Source: Spirogloea muscicola (Eukaryota > Streptophyta > Zygnematophyceae > Spirogloeales > Spirogloeaceae). From it: 42,752 nt of DNA. The translations under genes were made by a program, and so were the position numbers. The stretch covers positions 111,515 through 154,266 of the forward strand of contig WELB01000096.1 in NCBI GenBank assembly GCA_009602725.1. The letters run 5' to 3'. The stretch's first letter is position 1, and each line of letters opens with the position of its first letter. The notes beneath the pieces are model-generated. The model had not been told where the DNA came from, did not search any database, and saw only the letters and a list, made by a program, of their open reading frames with translations. Positions 32,281-42,752 of the stretch are shown here, in pieces.

Positions 32281-34001
32281 GCAGGCCTCAATGAGTAGCG
32301 CTATGTCAACTACGCTGCTCCTCCTTCAAGAGTGAGTCAAACAGTAGGCAATGCCAAGTAGCACATGATATGGGGTAGGACTTGCAAGTCCTGATGGCAC
32401 ACATATTCTTATCATCACACTTTTCATTCTTTCTGACTGGTATCGATTTGATACTGATACTAGTTCTCTTATTGAGATTCAATTCAAAGCGAGATCAATT
32501 GGACTGTCTTATTCGTAGTGGTTCAGAGAAGAACACAGTACGAATCCCAGACCATAGCAATGCGTGACGCAGCATCGGAACTCATCAATACGTCAGACGC
32601 TGCGGAGTAAGTGTTACTAGGACAGACGGGATGGAGAGAAAGTTCCACCGCTTAAAGCGCTGAGGGCCTGTTCTATGCAAAGCCTGTGGCCACTGTTCAG
32701 AGGAGATTGCGTCTCTGCAACTCATGTTGGTCCTTTTCACAAGCTTAGAAAGCAAGTCGCTATCGAGGTAGATAACATGACAGGGCTGCTTAGGTCGTCG
32801 CTGTCACACCTCCTGGCCAGCCTAGGCGTGCACGTTGTAAGCATGTTATCTGTCAGCCGGAAGGGACTTGCAGTCATCATCTCTCTTGTTTTGGATAGTC
32901 TTGTGTCAGCATGACTGCAGCACGACCAGGCCATACTCGCCAGACTGCTGCGCGAGCACTAACCGGTGAAAGGACGGCTTGGAACCCACCATCCAATAGC
33001 CGGCCTTCAATAGCGGCTTCTTGTGCTGAGCCGCGTTTATCCAGCAGGTCGCAACCATAGCGGGCCACCTACATGTATATCACTTGTGTTGTATTCGGTC
33101 GATCTGTCCCTCTGTCGCCTATCACATATTTCTTTGGCCGAACACAAGCTTTGTGCGGATCACAAGCTTTCTGTACCACCTTTTGCTGGTGCTGCTCTCC
33201 TAATCTCTTCCAAAGCTTTCTGTGCACCTTCTGCTAGTGCTGCTCTCCTAATCTCCTCCACTGCTTTGAGCATGTAGATTTCTGCAGAGATTAGATGCCT
33301 TTGCCTTCACACCTCAAAGCTGGTTTCCAAAAACGCAACCGAAGGGGAACTCTAGATACCCACAAGTGAGCACAGGTATATCTGACAGACTACTCTGGGG
33401 GCCCGGAGCACCTCCACGTAAGCCAGTGGCCTGGAAATGTCGAATAAGCGATTTGAAAGCTGCAAGTCGTGAGTGAAACTTCTGCCGCAGCAGTGGGCTA
33501 CATAAGAGATTCGCCATCTTGCTCGCTTGCTTGCTCGCGTACTACCCCTTCCCCCTGTCCTCCCTGTTGATTTGCAATTTCCTGGCCTTGGCTTTCCATG
33601 GTGATCGCGGGTAAACTTTGCGACAAGGTGACAGGGAAGATGCGCTTCGGCGCTCAGCAGAGGCTGCAGTGGCGGCGGCGCGACGCAGTGGCAGGATAGC
33701 ATGAAACCTCGGGTCGGGAATCTAACCAGTCTTTACAAGATATCGCGGTACTCCAAGCTAGGCCAGTGTGACCGCTGGGCCAGATGCGACCATGCAAGAT
33801 TCTCACGTATTGGCTTGTCCTTCAACACTCCCATCTGCCAAATCTCAGCATTCTGTGTGCTGTCATTACTCCAATGCAGTGCTGGTTTTGTGACTGCTAG
33901 ATCATGCAAGCGCATCTGACTACACATGCAAATCAGCGAGAGAGGCACGGCCTCGAGAGGAGGATTGTTATCCTCCATCCCAGGCACTGCACGTACTATA
34001 T
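32281..34001. other. intergenic region with repeats, no supported gene
   Basis: The region runs from the receptor-kinase 3' UTR to the end of the copia element. It contains a two-copy tandem repeat at about 33166-33265 and a dispersed-repeat copy at about 33350-33480 (minus orientation, frame ending SLSDIPVLTCGY). A short palindrome, ggaggattgttatcctcc, lies at 33959-33976 near the likely 3' end of the copia element. No coding exon is recognised. Confidence 0.45.
33166..33265 (+). repeat. two-copy tandem repeat, about 50 bp
   Basis: Two adjacent units share ctttctgt, then gctgctctcctaatctc(t/c)tcc with few changes. No coding meaning is evident. Confidence 0.7.
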
Positions 34002-35760
34002 TCATTTCTTCTGGATATTTTGAGGTCCATGTCCAAGGGGTGTTCGATTCTTGATCACTAGCTCCATTCCTATAACACAGAGCATTCGTTTGTCACGCGG
34101 CACTGCCTTGGTTGAGCAGTCTGCTAATATATCCTGTGTGACGCAGTATTCGAACTGCACCTCTCCATCATCCACTAGCTCGTGCACCTTGTGACGTTTT
34201 ATATCAGGTTTTTTAGTGCGGGCGTGGTTGACTGGATTACGGATGAGAGCCAGCCTGCTAGTGCTGTCAGAGTCAATTGTTGTCGACCTGCGTCTGTTGA
34301 AGCTGTGCTAGCAGTCTTCTCACCCACACTGCCTCACATGCTACGCTGAACGCGGCAGTGTACTCCGCCTCGCATTTAGATGTCGCAACTGCAGGTCGCA
34401 ATAAGACATCCACGATATAGCCCTTCCAAAGGAACACATACCCCAATGTCGATCGGCACTTCTCTCCTCCTGCAAAGTCGGCACAAACACCTGTAGGTGC
34501 TCCTAATCTGCTTTGTATATTTGCTACCCTCTAGGGACGCAACAGAGAGTGAACCAGAGAATTAAGACCTGCGCAGGCCCTATCAAGACTTGCGTGAGAC
34601 TATGACACGGGGCCCTGGTTGTTGGCGGCCGCGTATGGAGGGAAGGTAATGACGGCCTCCTGCGCCGAGTACGCCAAGCACCAGAGATTCGTGAGTGCTG
34701 GACATAGTGCAGAAGTCGTCTTACTGCTGCCCAGTGCCTCGGGCCAGGTTCCTGCTGAAACTGAGCTAGCTTGTGATCTGCCAGCACCATATTAGGCCTG
34801 GTTCCCATGGCTGCATACATATCGCTCCCTCTGGCTTCCTCTTCCCATTCGAACCTTCTTCATTCGTTTTTGGCTGGCCGTTCCTCTACAGGCGAGCACT
34901 GTTTCTAAAGGGGATTGTCCCTTTCATCAATTGGCTCTCCTCCTGAGTCTGAGGGCTCTGTTCTGTCCTGGGCTGGACTCGATCTCTATCGGCGTATTGA
35001 CTGGCTTGCAGTCCTCAATATTGAATCTTCTCAGCACCTGCTTCACAAATTGTTGCTGGCCAAGCCGCAGCCTGCGACGTGCTTCACCTGCTGCATGCAC
35101 GTGTTCCAGAGAGACCTGCTCAACAAAATGAGTCATCCCATTAACTGACTAGTGACTTTAGCCCCTTCTCGCCAGGCAAGACAGACAAGCTTGTGTCCTC
35201 GTTGCTTATGACAGTTTTCTTTCCACAGTGCTGCATCGAGCTTTGCATTCCATGCTCTGGATGCCTGCTTCAAGCCGTATAGACTCCATCCCATTGGGGA
35301 CACTTCACTGGAATACTCTGTGGAATACTCTGAGCCCTATGGTTGCTCCATATACACCTCCTCGACAAGTTTTTCCATTTAGATATGCTGTTCTTACTTC
35401 CTTTCGCTGAATGTGGTAGTCACCTACTGCGCCCATGGCTAAGGCAGTCTTCATTGTAGTGAATCTTGCAACGAGCAAAGGTCTCATCATAATCAAGACC
35501 CTCCACCTCAGGGTAGCCACCAGCCACCAGTCTTGCCTTATGCTTTTCAATGTTCCCTTCTGCATTGCGCCTCAACTTCAAGACCCACTTGCAGCACGCC
35601 ACCTTTCTAACCTTTGGCAATTGGACACCCCCACGTCTCATTCTTCTAAAAAATATTGCATTTCCATCCTTGGCTGCCTGCTCCCATTGTGCTGCTTCAG
35701 GACTAGCCATTGCCTCTGCAAGCGTGCAGGGCTCCTTAGGCTCATTCATCTAGACACACA
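34002..35760 (-). mobile_element. degenerate Ty1/copia retrotransposon fragment (RT-RNase H)
   Basis: On the minus strand, in normal copia order, are: EPCTLAEAMASPEAAQWEQA and CCKWVLKLRRNAEGNIEKH (RT start, about 35749-35560), then GLDYDETFA, VARFTTMKTALAMGA (about 35480), LRLGQQQFVKQVLRRF and NTPIE (about 35080), YAAMGTRPNM and HWAAVRRLLHYV (about 34820-34700), SKCEAEYTAAFSVACEAVW (RNase H, about 34380) and a C-terminal ILADCSTKAVPRDK (about 34140). These motifs lie in different frames with stops between them, so the copy is dead. Integrase and gag are not recognised, and no LTR pair was found. Confidence 0.85.
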
Positions 35761-36053
35761 GACTGTGGATGTCAGCAGCTTGGCCACCCAGTCTGGCTGA
35801 CCTCTGTTGTGCTGCTGTCTCGGGCAGCAATTCCGTTGCTGGTAATCATCTGCCACAGTTGTGCTTCGTCCACCATCTGGGCCACTTACTCCCACCCTTT
35901 CGTGCGGCTGGGCCAAACGTGTCCTCTTGCACAGGCGATGAAGGCTCTGTTCTGCCATAGGCCAGCACCACGCTATCTTGCCACGACTCTGATTGCGCCG
36001 TTCTCAGCTCGAGGAAGAAAACAATCTCCCCGGTCGTCCGGTGACATGGTGAA

Positions 36054-36152
36054 GTGTCCCGTCTCCAGGCATCCGTCAAGCCTTACTGCCTGACACTGAC
36101 AGTCCGATTGTTGTCGGCCTGATGTGTCAAGTCTCCAGGCATCTGTCAAGCC
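36054..36152 (+). repeat. direct repeat, about 29 bp, two copies
   Basis: gtctccaggcatc(c/t)gtcaagcc appears at about 36060 and again at about 36130, with similar flanks (gtgtc before each). It lies just upstream of the microsatellite. Confidence 0.7.
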
Positions 36153-36193
36153 ATTACTGCTGCATTGACATTCAGCAATGTGGCTATAATTTC

Positions 36194-36195
36194 TG

Positions 36196-36248
<53 letters not shown>

Positions 36249-36345
36249 NGTGTGTGTGCGTGTGCGTGCGTGCGTGCGTGCGTGCGTGCGAGCGAGCGCG
36301 CGCGCGCGCGCTTGTGCATATGCATGTGCATGTGCATGTGCGCGC
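36194..36345 (+). repeat. compound microsatellite (CT)n-N-(GT)n-(GCGT)n-(GC)n-(TGTGCA)n
   Basis: A long (CT)n run, an ambiguous base at 36249, then alternating purine-pyrimidine runs (tg, gcgt, gcgc) and tgtgca units. The N probably marks a collapsed or unread repeat length. The alternating part could adopt Z-DNA. Confidence 0.95.
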
Positions 36346-38083
36346 ATTGAGCCCTTCAAGCCTCCGTGCCTGCTGTGCTCCTGGAAGGAGCACGGCACGC
36401 AGGCGAGCCCGTGAATTGCATATTTCCTTACATACATTTCTGGAATGTCCGGCAAAGCTCGCTGGCCTATCCCTTGCTTGGCAGGCTGATAGCGCATGGG
36501 CCTTCAAGCACCTGCCAGTGAGTCCAACTCTGGCTCTTTCTACTGTGTGGGGTTATCGAGCTTCCCAAATTGTTCAGTGTGCCAATTGCTCGCTTTATTT
36601 GTGGCATCAGGATCCCTCAGCTGGAGTTGACCAGCCTCAAGTACTTCGTAGATGACCGTCGGGCTGGCCCGGTCACAGCCCTTGCGTCTGTTGGAGAAGC
36701 CTCCTCGAGTCCTCCTCCTCGGCTTATACCATCCCAACCCCTCTTTCTCTTCTAGTTTGCTGATTCTCCCACCGGCACCTTGTCGTTCGCCATCATCGTC
36801 TCCGCATCCCTCCCTTTGTTTGGCTGGCATTTGCCAGTGCGAACGTGGCCACAAAGCTGCACCAGAGGGGAGTTGAGGGTAGTGGGCGCATTGCCTCTCA
36901 AAATCTAAACAGATGCTATACATGGCATTGTGCGTGAGGCAGAGTATCATCCGGCAATGGAGGTGGGGATCATGCTCGTCTCCGACAAATGCGGCAAGCC
37001 ATAAGTGCGGCATCTGGACGTGGTCGCTCAACCCCCACCTTTGACGCTTTTAGAGCACCCATGTCGACGGTGCTTGGCTGGGCGACGACCAGCGCGGAGC
37101 ACAAAAAGGAGAGGCAACACAGGACCACCCCCGAGGAGACTTCTTCTGTCCGTGCGCTGTGGAAGTGCACCGTGGCTATGTCAAGAGATGGTCCTCCCTC
37201 CTCCAGCATCTGGCCCAGCTGGTTGACGTGCGATGTCGCAGTCGAGGGGGCAGCTTGGGACACACTAGCATTCCGCAAGTATCGTTTGCATGTTACAGAA
37301 TGCGGCTTTCGCTAAGTCGGCAGCGCTCGCAAGCTCTGGCTATTCATCAGTGTGCTGGGCACGCACCAAGTTAGGCCACTTGCTTCTGTCGTAGTGCTCC
37401 GGCTCACCAAGTCAGCTTGTCGGCATTTGCATGTGCTTAATCGTGGGTACTGACGTTCCCCTTCAGCCTGCACTCACACTGTCAGCTTAAGCCCCCTTAA
37501 ATAGGACTTCCCTTTATGTAGCCCCGCTTCTTGCACCAGCTTTTGCCTGAAAATTGTGATGGCTTGGTTTGGCCCCCACCTCCCATACTATGCTCACCGT
37601 GCGCCTTTTCTCTAAGCCCCTGTGGTGTGCCGCCCACGCCCGACCAGTGGGAGATACCATCTCCTTGGAAATGCGTGTGTTTCAAGAGATGGAGGGCCAT
37701 GTGTGGCCAAGTACAAAGGCAAGCACATTGACAAATGTACGTCACCTGCTGCTAAGCTGACCCGCTCAGTAACCACGAGTCAGCACATAGAGGTCGCTAA
37801 TTGATGCCCGAATAACGGACGGCAGTCGACAAGCTTTTGAGCTACCAGCTAAGGCTCGACCAGCTTTCTGATGCAACGCATGAGCCTGAGCTCGCTGCAG
37901 ATAAGCTGACACTCGACGACGCAAGAATGACAAATATGCTGCCGGCATGCTCATTTGAGCTGGAAGCATATCCTCACATCGGGCATATCCCAAGCTTGCA
38001 ATATTCTGCAGTAAGGTGTGGAAGCGAGGGCCCATGCAGCCAAAAGTGTCGATTTCAGCCGGTAGGAGGTGATCGCTGCGGGG

Positions 38084-38780
38084 TTAGTCAGAGTAGAGTC
38101 GGAGCTTTCTCTGCTCAGCACCTCCCACTGAGTGGCCAGCAGTATGCGTCGAAGCGGAACTCTTGTATGCCTCCGTCACCACCACATCCACCAAGGCGCG
38201 TGGGCCACCGCCAGGTTGTTCACCCACAATGTCCAGGGTGCGACGGTGGTGGCGTCCTTCGGAATTGGTGGTGATGGGCATTACATTGCTTACTTCCACA
38301 ATGGCGCGGTAGACGGCGTCGCGCATCAGGCCCGCCAGGGTGTCCCGTAGGAGGTTATGGACGCCCACCACCGCCGGGCCTGTGGGACACCGCAGTATGT
38401 GGGTGGCAAGGTCTCCGCCCTCCGCACGGAAGCAGCACTCATACTGATTTACTCCAATCAGGCAGGTCGGGGGTAGGCCGAGGAACAGCTGGAGAAGCGT
38501 CCGGAATGCCTCGGGGCTGATTCTGAAAGCGTTGTGGATGGCGTGCGTTGTGAGCCAGTCCATTGCTCCAGTTGTTGCGAGCGATGTGAGACGTGCCAGA
38601 CTCCTTGAATTGGTCCTGATATCTGGCATCGTCCTCAGCGACTTGCGACGCTCGTCCTCAACTGCAGCAACGAGTCTGGCCTGTGCCGTCTTGTCCGGTG
38701 CTTGGGCCAGCGCTGAGAAGGGGGTGAGGAGAGGTTGCAGGGAGGGGAAGCAGCAGATTGCTGACTCCCGGATGCTCCTC
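38084..38780 (-). mobile_element. non-LTR retroelement C-terminal fragment (zinc motif plus endonuclease-like end)
   Basis: A minus-strand frame includes ARLTSLATTGAMDWLT, a Cys/His motif (ECCFRAEGGDLATHILRC), LLRDTLAGLMRDAV and RRTLDIV followed by ALVDVVVT. The order of a CCHC-like motif then R..LD-x(n)-DVVVT resembles the C-terminal zinc knuckle and restriction-like endonuclease of some non-LTR elements. This is pattern recognition, not a database match. No reverse transcriptase is present, and the frame upstream of 38780 runs into dispersed repeat. Confidence 0.5.
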
Positions 38781-41700
38781 AATTGCATTTGGAAGGCGAA
38801 GAGCCCTGAGAGGGCGATGGCTGTGACAAGCCAGCCCAGAAAAAAGAATGGACAAAGACCGAAGGGACCAGAAAAGCATTTGAAGCACACTGCGACTCAA
38901 GTGGCCACTGGGTGCTCAATATGCCAGCGGTGGGAGCTCCTGGCGGGTCCAGGGCCTCGCCTTGTAAACGCCAAAAGCACGGCCGATGATTGCAACCCCC
39001 GCCGCTTCTCCAGGAGCTCCCAACGCTGTCAGCGCCCCGAACCGCTGGTGGAGGGCGCACTCGCGGTACACGAGAGAGCGCGCCGCGCCACTGTCGCGGC
39101 GGCTGTCAGAAGATGCTCCCTCACAGGGCAAGTCGGGCGTGCGGCAGCGCCAGCCAGCCGAGCCGCCATAAATAGTGGTCCTCGACCCGGGATGCCCCGA
39201 CCGGCGGCGCGGAGAGTGACAGCTGTGTGCTCAGCAGTGGTACTAGGGGCGCTGCGCCCTCCTCGACGGCTTGCCGTGGAGAACAAACAGCACGCCTACA
39301 TAAGGCAGTGGCTTTGCAAGGCCAGCCCAAAACGAACAATGTCCCCGAGTGCCGAAGGCGCCAAAAGCACTACAGCTGTGCCAGACTGCAGCCATTGTCT
39401 TGTCAGAGGAAGAAGAAGGCGTGCGGAGCGCATGAAACGAAAGGGAGGCCAATTCAAGCCAATACATTATTCAGACAGTCTAGTGCGAAATGAAAAAGGC
39501 AGAGGACTTCGTGTCATGCTTTACAGCCCGGGGAGCCGTCGCCAGGCAGCCGCGTGGGCGGCGCCTGCTGCACCATCTCCTGCGTCGCGGACTGGAGGAG
39601 GAAGGGCGGCCGCGGGCGGCGCCCGACTGATGGGCTTCATATTGCATTCGCTTAGGCCCATATTTAGCAACATAAAATCTACGTTTGTTGTCTCGTATTT
39701 TGTTATTAGGCATAAGCTCTTTCTTTCTGTAAAAACCCAGTCCATAACAATTTATTTTCTTCTGAGTTAGAGCTGAATCTACAACTGTCAAAATGCCTTT
39801 CATAATAAAGAGAAAGTTCAAAAGAATTTTATCTTCGGAAACAATTGCAGTATATCTCGAGAAAGAGAAATGAAATCTAGGGGGATGCGCCTCCGCCAGG
39901 GCGCCGCAGTAAGTGCTCTTCTCAGAAGGGGGCGGGGGTTGTCAAAGAAGAAAGTGCTCGCCCATTGAAAGCCAGCCCAGAAAGAATGAACAAGGTCCAG
40001 AGGCCGAGAGGCGCCAAACCACACAGCAAAGCAAGAGAGAAGGCGCGCGGTGCGCATGAAACTGGAAGGGAGGCCAATGCGAGCCTTACATTAGATCCTG
40101 GTAACGGAGCAACGAGCTGGCTAAAAGGGACACTACATGGTCATGAGTGAGCACATACATATCTGACAAGCTAAACTAAGGAGCCAGACCACCGCCACGG
40201 AAGCCATTAGCCTGGCCTAATGCACGCCCAGCACGCTAATGTATTGCAAGTGCCTGGGAGCGCCCTAAGCAACCCTAAGCAAGAGACTACAGCAGACGGG
40301 CACTTAATGTAGCGAATTGGGCTAACTTCTGCCCGTTATACTTTTTACAATTCTTAAAATTCTTGCCAATCGAGTCAGCAGCCGCAAGTCGGAGTGACTT
40401 GCAGCTGATAAAGAAGTGAGCTCTTCCAAAGGGGGTTGGGGTCTATATACAGCCAGCCCAGGATGGACAGGGTCCAAAAGGGCCGAAAGGCGCCAGTTAT
40501 CACACAGCTATATTAAAGACTATAGCGGATAGGAGCTTAGTAACCCCGAGACAGCAGCCGCAACTCGAAGTAACCTGCAGCAGGAAAGAGGCACCCGAGG
40601 GAACTCAAAAATTGCAGCCAAAGCGCGGCCTTCCCACAAGTGCACTGCGTGAGCCTGAGAGAGCGAGAGAGAGAGAAGGCGCGCGGTGCACATTGAAAGA
40701 GAATCAGAGAAAGAAAGTGCTCGCCCATTGAGAACAGGGGCTGGAAAAGCCAGCCCAAAAGGGAGGCCAATTCTAGCCTTACAAAAGCCCTGTTACGGGG
40801 TAATGAGCTAGCTAAGGGGACATCAAATATCCCCGAGTAAGCAGTGCGGAGAGAAACCTCTGTGGCAAAAAATGGATAATCGCCGGCAAATTGGATTACC
40901 TGGGCAAGCGACCCAGCGCCATTGAAGCCGGGCTCTCCTGGTCGGCGACCGATGGCCCGCCGTGCAAGCCGCTGCAGGATGTCCAGCAAGCAAGGCAGGC
41001 GCGCCGTCGTGCGGGACGCCGCGGCTGCTCGGCCTGCCCGACGACGTCCGAGGACGAGGGGGGTCCCCGCCTGGGGGGAGCCAACCTCGGAGGCGCGTGC
41101 GGCGTGCGGAGGCGCTTGCTGTGGAGCTTGCTGTCGAAGCGGGGCCCAGCAGGCCACTCCGGTGACGTCCGCGGCCGTCAGGTGATGGGAGCCCCTTCCA
41201 TTCGTGGGAAGGGGCTGTTGGTGGCGGGTGGCGGAGGCCCCGGGGGAGGGGAGGCCCTCCCGCCGTTAGGTACCGTCTCGCTGGAAACGCGGGCCCAACG
41301 CCACGGGGCCGCAGTAGCTGCCGCCGAAACCCCCCCGTCGCCCCGTAACAGGGGCCGGCAGCGGGGCCCCTGCAGCCGCCTTGCTCTGTTGGGAGCGCCC
41401 GTCTGTGCGGAAGGTGCCAAGCGGGGCTGGAAAACCGTATGATGAGCCGCAGTACCGCCGTCTGATGATGGCCTCTAGCCGCCAAGCTAAGCCCGGTTCC
41501 CCGTCTAGGCGCCGTCAGCGGGGCCCACCGCCCCGGCAGAGGACAAAAGTGCCGGCGTCCGATTAACGTCCCTCCCGTCAGTCCGCCCGGCAAGCCTGGG
41601 CCCACTCCGGCCACGTGCACCCCGCCGACGCCACCGATCGGCTACGAACGGCGCGATCGGCGCCACGGCTGCCCATCGGACGGCCCGTCAGGCCCCGGTC

Positions 41701-41952
41701 GCCGGGGAGAAGGCGGCGGCGGGGCACACGTGCTGGGGCCGGCATCTTCGCAGGTGCCGGCGCAACAGAGAGGGCCCCACGACCCACTCCGCCCCTCCCC
41801 GAGCTCCCCCACCTCCTGGGAGCTCCCGCCTTCCTGCCCAGCTCGCGACCATGGCGGCCCCCCTCCATGGCTGCAGCTGCAGGCAACTCCACTGTAAATC
41901 CCACCCGCCCGCGCCCGCCCGCTTGATCCACCGCGCCTCCCCCGCAGTAGCC
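38781..41952. other. repeat mosaic, then GC-rich 5' region of the last gene
   Basis: Dispersed-repeat copies begin at about 38829, 39317, 39430, 39970, 40140, 40451, 40560 and 40743. A low-GC stretch at about 39640-39870 sits among them. From about 40870 to 41950 the DNA is very GC-rich. Frames there (41620-40823 minus, 40891-41442 plus) have no recognisable motif and are probably compositional. The 3' end should contain the promoter and 5' UTR of the gene at 41953. Confidence 0.45.
38829..40870. repeat. cluster of dispersed repeat copies
   Basis: At least six partial copies carry, in order, (a)gccagcccaaaa/agcccagaaa, (a)atggacaaggtcc, ccgaaaggcgccaa, cacacagcta, gagtgagcacatacatatct and gacaagctaa. 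Their order and spacing are conserved but lengths differ, as in old truncated insertions. Minus-strand frames through them repeatedly give a tail like LTRGY or LLSRGY. Confidence 0.65.
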
Positions 41953-42752
41953 ATGCGGCAGGCCATCGCCATGGCCAAGCCCAGCTCCGGACCCCGAGGC
42001 TCGGGCGCCACAACGCCCGGCGCGGCCGCTGTCCGCCCCCGCTCGCTCGCCGTGCTTCTCGTGCTGCAGGCCCTGGCCGTCGCCACACTCCTGCCTGGTA
42101 AGTGGCCCTCTGCCCCTCCGGCCTGGTGGTCGAGCAGGGTGGTCGAGCAGGGTCGTGAGCGGTTTGCAGAACCTCTGAGACACCTCGCACCTTTGCCCGA
42201 TCAGCGTGGGATGGGGGCGACTGCTCAGCTTGAGTCGTAGCGGCAGGTGATCGTAAGCACACCAAGACTGTCTGGTTGGCGACGAGGGGAAGTTGGCAGC
42301 AGCATCTGCATGAAGATGCTCTTGTATGGTCGGAGTCTCACGCGAGTGCATAGAGCTGCTTGACTGGCCTGCCGCTGTGAGAGCACGAGTGGCGAATGAT
42401 GAGCACAGCTACCGTCATCCCACTCTGCCTTAAAACGACAGCATCTCTGCTCTGCTCAATGTGACTTTTTGCCACCATGCTTGTTGCTGGCAGCCACTGC
42501 GGCGGCGCTCCCGACTATGGCCCTGCGCAAACTTGTGCCACTTCGTCGCCACGTGTCTCCACCTCTCCCTCCCTCATTGTCTCCTCCCCCTCCCTCTCCT
42601 CCCCCGCCCTCACCTCCGCCTCCGAACCCCCCTCCATCTCCTTCCTCACCCACTCCACCCTCTCCTCCCCCTCCCTCCCCTCCCCCTCCCTCACCTTCGC
42701 CTCCGAACCCCCCTCCGTCTCCCGCCTCACCCACTCCACCTTCTCCTCCCCC
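41953..42752 (+). CDS. secreted proline-rich (SPPP, extensin-like) protein, 5' part, cut by window end
   Basis: Exon 1, 41953-42097, encodes a short basic N-terminus and a hydrophobic signal (SLAVLLVLQALAVATLLPG) and ends at donor G|GTAAGT. Exon 2 starts at 42494 after ctggcag in the same phase and runs off the window. It encodes ATAAALPTMALRKLVPLRRH and then SPPPPSP-type sequence. An in-frame ATG at 41851 would add 34 residues, and ATG 41971 is a third option. I chose 41953 because it puts the signal nearer the N-terminus. The prolines suggest a cell-wall glycoprotein or the ectodomain of another receptor. A similar layout (signal exon, then SPPP exon) is seen in the kinase at 22454. The identity is open. 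Confidence 0.6.
42610..42752 (+). repeat. 81-bp in-frame tandem repeat in the SPPP exon
   Basis: tcacctccgcctccgaac at 42610 recurs as tcaccttcgcctccgaac at 42691, exactly 27 codons later, and the following text is nearly the same (tcacccactccacc). The second unit is cut by the window end. Confidence 0.85.

Larger units (their letters stand above)
35761..38083. other. repeat-rich intergenic region
   Basis: This holds possible remains of the copia element just upstream of its RT, a direct repeat, a compound microsatellite and dispersed-repeat copies at about 37290-37450 (+) and 37760-38035 (-). Frames at 37031-36540 (-) and 37278-36970 (-) contain helical stretches such as VNQLGQMLEEGGPSLDIA that may be old retroelement sequence. 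I could not identify them. Confidence 0.4.

Noticed and set aside
36123-36350. CRISPR-like or regulatory array
   Set aside because: The repeated units are a simple microsatellite and one direct repeat. There is no spacer-repeat structure, and the genome is eukaryotic.
36184-36507. Open frames through the CT/GT/GC microsatellite
   Set aside because: They encode only dipeptide runs from the repeat and cross an ambiguous base.
38532-39770. 412-codon plus-strand open frame
   Set aside because: It is antisense to the retroelement fragment and then runs through dispersed-repeat copies. It has no domain, and its length comes from GC-rich repeat sequence.

Overview
The window is nuclear DNA from a green plant of the streptophyte lineage, probably a streptophyte alga or an early-diverging land plant. 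It is intron-rich with short conserved exons, GC-rich first exons, and gene families known from plants: an ALE2-type receptor kinase, a CCCH/CwfJ protein and a plant-type lipase. The species cannot be fixed from the sequence. Exons were placed by hand from splice signals, reading phase and recognisable protein motifs.

Layout: 163-4012 (+) is a complete 9-exon plant lipase-like gene. 6002-7458 (-) holds exons of an unrecognised, probably alpha-solenoid protein. 8009-9652 (+) is a secreted cupredoxin carrying a C-terminal 10-cysteine domain. 13435-15287 (-) encodes a DUF3820-like protein that diverges, across a 242-base assembly gap, from 15537-19597 (+), a complete CWF19L1/Drn1-type splicing-related gene. 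22454-32280 (+) is a 16-exon ALE2-like receptor kinase with a very large proline-rich ectodomain. 34002-35760 (-) is a decayed Ty1/copia element, 38084-38780 (-) a non-LTR retroelement tail, and 41953 to the end (+) the start of a secreted SPPP-rich protein.

Between the genes lie mosaics of a dispersed repeat, recognisable by recurring text such as agccagcccaaaa..atggacaaggtcc and cacacagctatgcacgag, together with tandem repeats, an imperfect 39-bp inverted repeat and microsatellites. These repeats create several long but meaningless open frames.

The most notable points are a well-formed U12-type AT-AC intron inside the CwfJ gene, two or three GC-AG introns, the cupredoxin plus Cys-rich domain fusion, and the size and possible internal duplication of the receptor ectodomain. 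I did not find a convincing wholly new multi-gene system. The genes look like ordinary eukaryotic neighbours with unrelated roles.
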